Position numbers and translations under genes: made by a program. The notes under the pieces were generated by a model. The model had not been told where the DNA came from. It made no database searches and worked only from the letters and a program-made list of their open reading frames with translations. From Tribonema minus (lineage: Eukaryota; Sar; Xanthophyceae; Tribonematales; Tribonemataceae): DNA of 64,000 nucleotides. Within the stretch, counting starts at the first letter, position 1. Each line of letters begins with the position of its first letter. The stretch lies in assembly GCA_017506865.1 (NCBI GenBank), contig JAFCMP010000013.1:1426001-1490000 (forward strand), written 5' to 3'. Positions 43,094 to 55,000 of this stretch are shown here, piece by piece.

Positions 43094-46000
43094 ATGTCGG
43101 CTGCAGAGGACGATGGAGCTGAGAGGGGAGACGGAGCCCAGGAGCCGCTCTTGGACGATAAAAATCATGGCACTCTCAAGGTATCCTCTCCTTCATGTGA
43201 TGCTCGTGCACAAGCAGGGCGTTGCATGAGATCATACTGTGCCATAATGTGAATACATACGTCGCACTCTTGTTTTGAGGTATGTTTACTTGTGGAGCTC
43301 TCCGACGATTGTTGAACCAGCAGCAAACCATGTCACGAGCATGAAATGCGCTCTGCCGCAATTCGTACATGCCCTGCAGCCACAGCGCGTCACTGATGGC
43401 ATTGAGATATCCAGGTTCTACGTATATCAATTGTAGTTCGGTTCAAGCTCGAGTGTGTGCTTCAAACGCGCATGTTCAGACCTCCCTGAATCTTACTGGG
43501 AAGTGCTGTGCAGAAGGCAGCCAGCAACTTGCATCTAGAGAGCCCCCACGAGAGGCGGATTGGCAACTGCATGCACAACGCACAGAATACCACCAGCCGC
43601 GCCAAAAGCATTCAGCATCCAACAAATAACATGCGAACCACAACATCAGCAAGCACCAGTGTGGTGTTGCTGCACCAACTGTCACATCACATTCAATGAA
43701 GAGGAGCCAGAACGACAGATTTTGATTGGGCTAGTATGGAAGAAGCTGCCCGGTGTTCAGCAGCTCACTTCCACAGAAGCTTCATCTCGTCTGCTGCTTC
43801 GCCCGCAGTAGCTCGTTTGGATAGCGCCATGGACACCGCCCTGATCTCATGCCTGTGTTTATAGCCTTTATTGTAGCGTCAGTCAATTTTTGTGCATGCA
43901 GCAGCTGTGATGGACTGTTGCTCTTTGTTCTCTTGATGTCAGCCTCTGGCACATTCACCGGCTGCCATGTGCGTCTCACATGCGCAGCAACCTAACCCTA
44001 ACCCTAAGGCGGTGCGCACCGCTCAGCATGAAACCGCCGCAACTGCCTCACAGCAGAGCACTCAGATACATGCAGCGCTCGTAGCCTTGCCCTGGCTCTG
44101 CCCCCAAATGCTGGCCATTAATGGAGTGCGCTGGCGTCTCCGTTGCATGTGAACGCCTTCTGCAGCGCCGCTGAGACGCTCGCTACCAACTTCTTTGCAT
44201 GACGCGTTTCACTCGCCCCCCATAGTGTATGACCACACTCCCTGCAGCGCAGCTTGTGGCGGTGCGCATTGCTCAGCATGAAACCGCCGCAACTGCCTCA
44301 CAGCAGAGCACTCAGATAAATACAATTCTTGGAGTATAATATGATACTGGAAACGATTCAATAGATCGTAGAGCTGCAGGCGACAACTTGTGCTTAGCCG
44401 CAAATGCCTTCCACCAATAACCGTGGTCCCCGCTGCTGCGGCAATTGGCCACGAGCCAAACAGTGCCATCATATCCACAGGAGCCAAAAAGCTATAGAAG
44501 TATATATTAATTTTTAAGAAACGCGTGTCCGACGTGCCGCGCAGGACTCAAAAGATTGCAGAGGCATGGTAAACCGCAAATGCCTTCCACCAATAACCGT
44601 TGTCGCCGCTGCCGCTGCTGCCGGCAATCGGCCACGAGCCAAACAGCGCCATCATATCCGAGGGAGCCAAAAAGCCCTATACATACGATATTTTGAATCA
44701 TTTGCACGTATGTCAATATCCATAAATCACACTCGTGTCACGTGCCGCGCAGGACTCCGGCAAGGACGAGATCATCCTCAAGCTGCTCACGCTGCTCAAG
44801 GCGTACGGCGTGCAGCTGCCGCGCGATGAGGCAGCGCTCAGGGCGGCGCTGGCCGCCATCGCAACGCCAGCGGGCTCCGATGACTCGGATCACTCGATTC
44901 TGCCGCCTGAAGGTATTTACTTCTGAAGTTTGGCTGGCATACCTATCGTAGGGTACAGTTGAGGTCAAGGTTACGATTGGGGTCAAGGTTGCAGTTGGGG
45001 TCACTTGTGCGCTCTGATGACTCCAATCACTCAATAGTGTTGCGTGAAGGTATGTATCAGCTACCATACCTACATACTGTAGGGCGCAGCCGGGCCAGTC
45101 GCGGGCTGCATGATTCCGACCACTTGAAAGTGCCGCCCGAAGGCATGTATTGGAGGGTTTAACGGTTGCTGTACCTACCGTAGGGTGCAAGCGGGATCGC
45201 GCGCGGGCTTCGATGGCTCTAAGCGAGCAATCGTGCCGCCTGAAGGTATTGTCCTGCCAACTAGCCGACAGGCCTTACGCAGTAGGTGCAAGGGCATTGA
45301 ATAGTATAAACTTGAAGTTGCAAGCCTGCTTCCAACAGGCAGCAGCCTGCCAACAACAACAACATCAACGACCCTCATGCGCTCACAGGCAGGCAGCGGG
45401 GTCGATAGGGCAGGGGGACGTCACGCTGCGAGTGTTGGAGCGCTGCCTGAGCGCTTTTTTTGCATCAATATACTTGAACTTGAAGTATGCATATAGCTGG
45501 CACCCGAGCACCTGAACTCATCGTGGCGGCTTCTGTCAGGCGCGCTTCGCACGCTGCGCAAACCCGTTGCAGCCACAGCATATATATTATTGTTTACCAA
45601 CAGTATACGTATTTCAAGCACACGCTTCCAACACTGAAACTGCGCCACAACCTCATGATGCCTGCTCTAGCGTGCGCTTCGCACGCTGCTCAGGCAGGAA
45701 GGTCGCGACGACAGTAGACATATATAGTTATACGTCATTCACATTTTGTATAGATAAATACATTTCTCAAGTACTGTTGGTTTCATCACACCTGAACTCA
45801 GCATGGCGCCATCTGTCACGCGCTCTTTTTTATGCTGTGCAGACAGGAAGGTCGCAACGACTATTAGCCTTCTCAAGGAGGGGAGCGAGTGGTGGAACAC
45901 CATGGGCGGCGATCCGGAGCAGTTCTTCCAGCGGCTGCACGTAAGTTCAACTTCAATAAGCTCAACTTCAAGCGGCCGCTTGCATGTTCAATGCGCAGTT

Positions 46001-49000
46001 CCCCCCTTCAGAGAACGGGTCTGAGCTGTGAATGCAATGCGTAACCTGAGCCAAATCCTACTGTAGCACTGACCGTTGCGGTAAGAGACATTTGCGCGTG
46101 CGTGTCGCACGCTGCCGCTGTTGAGCGGTGTGTATAGACGGAAAGAGTGTAAAGCGGTTTATCGCAGGCAGGGGACCTCTTGCATAGGGAGAAGCGGCTG
46201 GTCGCAGCGTTCACGGGTTATGTACATCAAGATGCATTCACGCAGGGCGCTCTGCTCCGCTGCACCGGATGGCAGAAAAGGAGAGTCACAACTTCTTGAA
46301 GTTTATGCACGTGGAGATGGCAGAAAAGGAGGCACCACACCTTTACAACTTGTTGAAGTTGGTGCACTCCTGCATTCTTGTGGTGCGCTCCTGTGAGCCT
46401 GTTTGCCCCGTCAGCTCCTGCAGACGCGACAGTATGGCCTTGTTCTTCGCCACTTTGGCATACATGTTCCTCTTTTAAGAGTCTTTTTATGAAGCCAGCA
46501 CGAGTGTCAGTAGAAGGTTGACTTCTGAGTGACTCGAAGTATTTCTTCATTCATCATCATGACTTCCCCCCATGTGTTTTCTTGTTCATTCGCGATCTTC
46601 CTCTGGTCATGTATGTCAACCAGTCGGAGCTGACAATGACCCGCAACACGGAGGTGCGCATTAAGGATCTCACCTACCAGGTCGTGAGGCGCGGCGGGAC
46701 CAGCTCGGAGCCCACGGTTGGAGACATGTTCATGAAGGTGCGTGAATTCAGGCACACACATTCATGCACGTGCATGCGTCGATTCGATACACATGCATTG
46801 GGCAGGGTCGACTCACCAGCTCGGAGCACACCGTCGGAGGCGATTTCATGAAGGCGTTTGGGCGCACATGCATGAATAAGGCATGTAGGTGGCATGTTCG
46901 TCAGACAGGCTGTTGAGACCAGCTCGGTGCCTGCCATTGAACGCATGGTGTATGAGGGTCCGTGAGCACACATATTCATGAATGGGCGCATGTAGGGGGG
47001 CGTGTTGACAGGACGTATTCACGGCACCATTTCGGGGACCACAGCCGCAGACGAACTTTGAAAACAGTGCTAGTCACTGACGTTGGCGCGATGCCCCGCA
47101 ACTGTTTTGCGAGTGTGCCAACTGTTGACCTGGTTGCGCTGGGTCTGCTGTGCGCCAATCCATGCAAGCCCCCTCTGGAAGCATGTGCACAACAGCTCAG
47201 GTCATCAGCTGCGCCGATGTTGCAACTTTGTGTACGCATATTGCAGTCCTTGTGCTGCGCACGCTTCCACTCCACAAATAGTTGCGATGGCACCGGTTAC
47301 CTGCGGTGGTCTCGGTGTTTGCCAGTGACCAGCGGCGGTGTATGATGACGATGTCGTGGAGCTGACCCTGATCCTAAGCATCATGTACCATGGCAACGAG
47401 ACATGGGCACACCATAGCAAACATGGCACTGACCATATGGTTTTCACTCGCGCCCTCAGACAGCGCAGATGGTGGTTTCGGTCACCAGCAGCGGTGATGC
47501 TGTGACTACACGTGCGCGCAACAACGCTCAGCAAAACCACCGTAGAACCAGGCGCAACAGCGCTCTAGTTCCTGCCACCATCAGTTGCAAACGTTTTCCC
47601 GTCACCAGCAGCTCTCATATCATTCTTGGCAGGTTGGCAGAGCACTGACGTGCCTGTCGACAGTTATGAACAGTTTCGCTCACCAGAGGTGTTCATCTTG
47701 TTCAGGTTGGCGGATCGCTGATGTGCCTGCCGCCATTTACAAGTAATGTGATGCCGCCAATAGTTACGGTTCTGCTGACCAGCAGCGCTCATCTCATGTT
47801 TTTTACAGGTCGGCGGAGCGCTGATGTGCCTGCCGCTGCTCAACGTGCTCGCGCACGGCCCGAGCAAGCCCGTCACGCGCACCGTCGTGCGCGGCTGCTC
47901 CGGCATCTTCAAGCCCGGCACGCTGACGCTCGTCATCGGTGAGCAGTGCTCCGCATAGTGTTGAAGTTGAAGTTGGTTGTGATGTTTGAAGTTGGTGGGA
48001 GAGTCGCTGCTTGAGGTTCCAGACAGGTGCGCAGGGCATTCTAGAACCAGCACGCTGACGCTGGTCATCGGTGAGCACTGTGCGCAGCTTTGTTGAAGTT
48101 GATGTTTGCCGGGAGAGTCGCTTATTGAAGTTGCAGCTACGCTCTGGCGTCTTCAAGCCCGGCTCTCTGACGCTGGTCATCGGTGAGCAGCGCTCCGCAT
48201 AGTTTTGTTGAAGTTGATGTTTGCTGGGAGAGTCACTTCTTGAAGTTGTGGCTGCTCTGTGACCCGGCACGCCGGCGCTGGTCATCGGTGAGCAGTGCTC
48301 CGCGTGGCAATGCCAAGGCTGCATCGAGGTTACTGGCATCATCACCGCGGTGGCATGCTTCATCTCAGCTGTCGAAGCGTTGCGCATCGCGTGCGCCTTG
48401 CATGTCACAACATCGACATTGCTCTCATCATGAGCTTGCACTCAAAGCGGGGGGGGGTTCACGAGGTATATTTCAAATTGTTCAGTGCCATGGACCACGG
48501 ATCTCTTGCTGGCATGTACGCTCGTCTGAGATCGTAGGCCACCGCAACGTCGGCGAACTCCTGGGCGGGCAATTTGTTGCTTGTTGAGGTGTTTTCTGAT
48601 GTGTGCAGTGCCAATTTCTTGAGGCATGTTCCTGAATTGTCAAGCGCGATGGACCTATTGCAGGCGTCAGTTCAGGGGTAGGGTCAGGATTGGGTTTGGG
48701 GCTAGCATGAGCGTTAACCTTAACAACGGAAGGCACATGCTATCATCTGCTTTATTATCATGCCTGCTTAGCAGTGAGGTTAGGGTTAGGGTTAGGGTTA
48801 GGAGTCGGGAGACCATGCACCGCTGGCAGCTGTGCGGCTTAAAGTTGGGATTACGGTTGGGCGAGACCCATTCCATAGTAACGCTCCTATTCGTTGATGC
48901 ATGCGCCTTTGCCGTGCGCTGCCGCTGGCCCCCCCGGCTGCGGCAAGAGCTCCCTGCGCAAGCTCCTGGCAAAGCACATCAAGAATGACGCTCCTACTTC

Positions 49001-52000
49001 TATTCATCTTCTATTCATAAATGTTTCTTCTATTCACTTTCTATTCATTAATGTATGCGCATTTTTGCTGTGCGCTGGCGCAGGCCCCCCCGGCTGCGGC
49101 AAGAGCTCGCTGCTCAAGCTGCTTGCGGGGCAGATCAAGAAGGACAAGTCGCACAAGATCAGCGGCGACATCCTTTACAACGGGCAGCGCGCTAGCAAGG
49201 CCAAGAATGCGCCGTTCCAGCTGCCCAAGGTGGCGGCCTACGTGCAGCAGGTACGTATGTATGCAGTTTTTGCCCCATAGAATTTGGCGTGATTTTGCCA
49301 GCGAGGCCAAAAACGCGCCGTTGCAGCTGCCCAAGGTCGCGGCCTACGTGCAGCAGGTATGTATGTACTTCAAGTATCAGTTTAATCCTTCCGTTTCATC
49401 TTTTGACAGTTGGTGCTCTGAGGTTGCCGCCTACATGCAGCAAGTACGTTGTATGCACAATTTTTCTCATGAGTCTGTCTTATTGTTTTCTCCTTATCAG
49501 GCGGCTTGCGAGCTCAATGGGCAGCAAGCTGGATGCAGCAATGTGTCAGTGTGAAGGAAGCACTCATGATAATAATCAGTGCTGTTTCTCTACGTCGTGC
49601 AGGAGTGCAAACGGTGACCGCAATGCTTAAATATGTGACACAGCACAAACTGTTGAAGTACCTGACTCCACTGGACTGCCAGAGCTGTGAAACTATCGCT
49701 GACTCAGGGGTCCTATATTCTGCCGTGATGAGTGACGCGTGACGCCAATTTGTGACGGCCATTTTTTTTTTTAATTTACTTCCCATCAGCTTTGGATGTT
49801 ACGTGACATAGGGCGTAATCTTCTTCCTGATCTCCCCCCCCCCCCCACCGCCCCGCCCCTTCAGACGGACAGGCACGTCGCCCTCATGACCGTCCAGGAG
49901 ACCATGGTCTTCGCCGCCTCCATTTCTTTTAACCTTCCATCTGCTTTTCCCCCCCAGCACACAGTATATAGTTCGTAAAATCTAAAAAGTCTACCCTAAC
50001 CCCTCCACCTCCCACCCCCCGCAACCTTCAGACGGACAGGCACGTCGCCCTCATGACCGTCCAGGAGACCATGGTCTTTGCGTTTGACTGCATGGAGGGC
50101 GGCAAGCACGCCGCCGCCATGGCCGGCAGCGAGCCGCTCACGCCCGAGCAGAAGGAGCTGCTGGAGTGGATGGACAAGAAGCACGGCAAGGTGACGCTCG
50201 CCTGTAACTGACAGAATTCATGAATTCATGAAATTGATTCATCCATTAGTAACGCCGCCATGGCCGGCAGCGAGCCGCTCACGCCGGAGCAGAAGGAGCT
50301 GCTGGAGTGGATGGACAAGAAGCACGGCAAGGTGACGCTCGCCTGTAACTGACAGCATTCATGAGTACATTCATCATTAATTAATCCATTTCATGGAATT
50401 CATTTATCCATGAGTGACGCGACGGGTGGACACGACAAGATGACACTCGTTGCGGTGACACTCGCTGCTCACCTGTACCCGACAGAATTCATGAATTTAT
50501 GGATTGATTCATCCACGAGTGACATGGCGGGTGGATTAGCAGCATGACAAGGGGACGCTCTCCTGTAATTGAAAGATGCTATGATTTCATTGGTCCACGA
50601 ATGACGTGGCGGGTGGACAAGCGGCACGACAGGGTGACGTTCGCCCGCAACTGGCAGTATGCATGAATTCAAATGAATTTTCATTCGTCCACGAGTGACA
50701 TGGCAAGTGGACGAGATGACGCTCGCCGAAGACAAGGCACTATCATAGCAGCTCAGGGCTGTCCCTGTCAACCAAGCACTCCACGTATGCGCGCGCGTTC
50801 GCCGCGCGTGCACGCCTGAGCAACGTTCACCGGCGACTGATAAACTGTCAGCTTGCATAGTGATGACTTGCTCTATATGTACCTCATCGTCAGGAAGTGC
50901 TCACCATGTGGCAGAGAGAGTTGTGATAAGATGCAGGCCATTGAGAAGTTCGTGCAGAGCACGGCAGAGCGAGAGCTTATCTGCTTGACGACTGAAATGC
51001 GTTTGCGCGCGCGCGAAGTAATTTAAAGATTATGTTTGCGCAGCGGTGCTCATCAATGGGGGCCTCGCTGAGACATGCCACCCCCATCGGCCCGTCACGC
51101 CGCACGCCAGTTGCTTTTCATGTGGTCGCTCACGCGCGCAGTCGGCGAATGCGATACAGCCCCAAGCTCCTAATTTTAACCCCAGGTTGTCACCTGGCCC
51201 CAGCGCTCATGCGCACAAGCTCTCCCTGCAGCAAATCCCCCCACTCCGTTTTAGCCATTGCGTGGGCAGCGGCAATGCCTTCGGTCGTGCAGTTGCAATG
51301 CCTTGGTCACTGCACAGCTTTGGCGCTCTGCTCTTAGGTTGGGGTTAGGGCTAGGGTGAGGCGCTTCCTCGCCGTCTCCTCCTGGCCGCACACCTAAGGC
51401 ACCTTCTACGACCCTTTGACACTGAAGCTAAGCCTAATCCTAACCCTGACGATATCTCCACTACGTTGCCTGACGGTGGCTGCGTCGCACGACGCGATGA
51501 CGCAGGTGCGGAGCCTGCTGAACGTGCTGGGGCTGGCCAACGCAAAGGACACCATCGTCGGCGACGTGAGTGTCCTCCATCTCCATTAGTATAATTCATG
51601 TGTATCTTATGTGTACGTTGTGTGTACCCCCATGTGTACTTCATACGTATGCTTCTTCACTCGTTCTCGCGGAGGGCGCGGAACAGCCGCGCGTGCAGCT
51701 GCCGCTCATGTTCTGCGACGACGCTGTCATGATGAGATGCTGCACTGGCAGTGACGGTTTTGAATGTGCACAGTGCTCAGTTGCCCTGCTGGTATGTACA
51801 TTCTTTGTGCGCGTCACTTAGATTCGACAACGCCCCTGAAAAAACAGCCCATGTCCACAGCAGGTGACAGTGACAGTGCTCGCTTTCGAGCTTGGTTGCG
51901 GACGCGCCTGAGTCAGGGATAGGGCTAGGGTTAGGGGATAGGAATACTTCGAAGTATGAACTCCAAGCGCGCGCACGTATCAACAGTGCTCGTCGCTGCT

Positions 52001-55000
52001 GCCATGCACTGTACTACTGCTCGCGGCAGGTGCTAACGCGCGGCGTGAGCGGCGGGGAGCGGCGCCGCGTCACCCTAGGTAAGTCGTGACTCTAACTCGC
52101 AGTCACCGAGTTAGTCTCCGAGTGCCATCACTTTACTGCAATTTATATACACCCCCATTGTGTACATTTGATAGCGTGCTCCGCTGCCGCCATGACACAT
52201 GCACCCCGATTATCGCGGGGGGCCCAACTTCAACCATATAGCAACTCCAAACCCCATCTCATGTGGCTACGCCTGCTCAGGCGAAATGCCTGCGCGCAGC
52301 CTGGCCTCGTAACGAATATGAACCTCACGGACGCCTTAGTTTCAACCGTCGGTCACAACCTCAAGTCCCCTCCGGCCTCACGCTTCGCGGTCCTTGGTGC
52401 ACGCCGGCACAGGAGAAATGCTGGCTAGCCAGTCAGGATGCGTAGTACCCAGGTGACCCCCTGACCCTCACTCAAATATCAACCACAAAGTGCAACTTCA
52501 CTGCGCAGACGTGCACGTCACCGTCACTCCATCTTCAACCCCAAACTGCAACTTCATCGCGCAGGCGAGATGCTGGCGGGCAGTCAGGACGTGTACCCAA
52601 CGTGAACCTCACCGTCATTTTAACTGTAACCACAAGTGCAGATTCACCGCGCTTGTGCACGTCACCGTCCCCCTAACTTCAACTGCAAACTACAACTTCA
52701 CCGCGCAGGCGAAATGCTTGCGGGCAGTCAGGACGTCTACCTAATGGACTCCATCTCCAACGGCCTCGACTCCAGCACGACGTACGACATTGTCAGCACC
52801 ATGAAGAAGGCCTCGCGCACATTCGGCGGCACGATTGTGAGTTTTGGCATCTCTATTCCGCGCAGCAGCGTTGTGATAGAGTTGAGGTTAGGTTAGGGTT
52901 AGGCTAACCCCAATGGCCTCGACTTCAGCACGACGTACGACGTTGTCATGAAGAAGGCCTCACGCACGTTGGGCGGCACCATTGCGAGTGCGGCGCGCTG
53001 TGCCATAACCCTAACCCTAACCCTAACCTAACCCTAACCCTAACCCGTTCTCTTTTCTGTGCCATGGATAGGGTGGCACGCAAACGTGTTTAGCCACAAT
53101 ATGAACGGCGTATTTGGGTGTATTTGCCAACCAGGAAATGCGTCTTGAGCAAACCTCTACATGACAACATGATGTGTGAAGGGCGTATTTGTGGGGCATG
53201 CGGTGAGCCTGCTCGATTCTGGGTGTACAGTCCACCACAAAAAGGGGCACTGGAACTCAGAAATAATCTTTAGAATATGCTCTTGTGCAACCCTAGTCAT
53301 AACGAAGGCCTCGCGCACATTCGGCGGCACCATCGTGAGTGCCTTGAAGGTTACCTGTATTTCAAAGCATCTCTTTTTTTTTTTAGCTTGAGGCGTCGAA
53401 CGCCACCCATCTCGGACTGCACGTGCACTTTTAATTTTAAATGGCAGCACGCCTCGCCCCCCCGAAGTCAGGCTGTACCTCAATGCAGGCAAACCCTAGC
53501 AGCCATGCCCTAGTGATGTGATACTTTCTTAATCCATCCGTCATCTGCTACCATGGCGTCCTTGTTTCGTTGTGATATCCGGCACCCCGCCTCAAAAGTA
53601 ACTGTCATTGTAACTGCCATTGTTCAGGTGGTGGCAGTGCTCGCCAATAGGATACCTACCCGCCTCGCCTCACTGTAACTGTCAACTGTAACTGCCGTTC
53701 CTCAGGTGGTGGCGCTGCTGCAGCCGCAGCCCGAGGTGTACGCGCTCTTTGACCAGGTGGTGGTCATGGCTGACGGCGGCCGCATCATCTATCAGGTACG
53801 TAGGTATGGCGCTTCGGGCATGTATGTATGTACATGCCTATAGTGTGAGCGGTTGCATCGCATCAGCTGTCAGATACTGACACCGCATAGCGCCACCGCC
53901 GTGCCCGAGGTGCACAACCAAGCAGCCATGTGTGTCTGTCTTTGCCCCGCTATCAACTTTTTTCTTGAGTTTGCTTGGTTGGGCTCGATGTAAGCTCGAT
54001 GAAGAAAGTAATAGATTTAGCACCATCATCATTGCCAGATAGTAACAGCCAACAAAGAGCAGAGAAAGAAAAGCATCTTGCTGCGGAGAACAAGCCATGA
54101 AGCTGACGCTATCCTTTGTGCACTCTCGCGCGCCTCCCGTCACTACTACACGTGCGCGAAACGCCCCGCTACGCGACATCAGCGGCATAAAAGCTGTCGC
54201 AATTGTGCTCTCGCGTCCTCCTGTTACTACTACGCCCATGTACGCAGGGCGAGCAGAAGCGCATGCTGCCGTACTTTGAGTCCATCGGCAGCCGCTTGCT
54301 CTCCTCACAGTGAGCGCTGCAAGTGGCGCGTTGCCGTCACACGATATCGCGATGCTCTCTTAGACGCGGCGTCAGCGCCATGGAAACTGACGTTGTCATT
54401 TGTGTTTTTGCCCCACCATTATGGAAATGAATCGAAAGATCGTAGAGCACTAGGTGACGAGGTGTGGTTAGCCGTCAAATTAAGTGCCTTCCACCAATAA
54501 TATGTGGCCGCCGCTGCTGCAGCAAGTGGCCACGAGTTAAACAGTGCCACCTGTATTCGTTTTCTTGAGTTTGCTTGGTTGAGCTCGATGGAGCTGACGC
54601 AATCATCTGTGCACTCTCGCTCGCCTCCTGTCACCACTAAACGTGTGCGCAGGGCGAGCAGAAGGGCGTGCTGCCGTACTTTGAGTCCATCGGCTTCAAA
54701 TGCCCGCCGCGCAAGGACGAGGCCGACTTTGTGGTGGAGGTCACCGCGGAGAACGGGACGCTGTATGCAGACCAGGTGAGCGTTGCTGCGGGGGGCAGAG
54801 CGTAGGCATGTATCATGTTCCCATGGTAACAGAACGGGTCGCTGTACGCGGACCAGGTGAGCGCTGCTGCGCGGGCAGAGGGTAGGCATATATCTGTCTT
54901 CGAAGGCATCTTTGTTTCTGAAGGTATGCCTGTGTTGGAGGCCACCGCGGGGAACAGGACGCTGTATGCAGACCAGGTGAGCGTTGCTGCGGGGGGCAGA

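Larger units (their letters stand above)
52837..53345 (+). repeat. ABCG exon 10 donor-side echoes (2)
   Basis: AATGGCCTCGAC-TCAGCACG to GGCGGCACCATTG lies at about 52910-52990 (with GCGAGT in place of the GT donor). GAAGGCCTCGCGCACATTCG to ATCGTGAGTG lies at about 53305-53338, right after the MITE. Confidence 0.85.

Noticed and set aside
52990..53046. A true telomere or chromosome end
   Set aside because: The tract is short, lies inside an intron and is followed by more than 10 kb of gene sequence in order.
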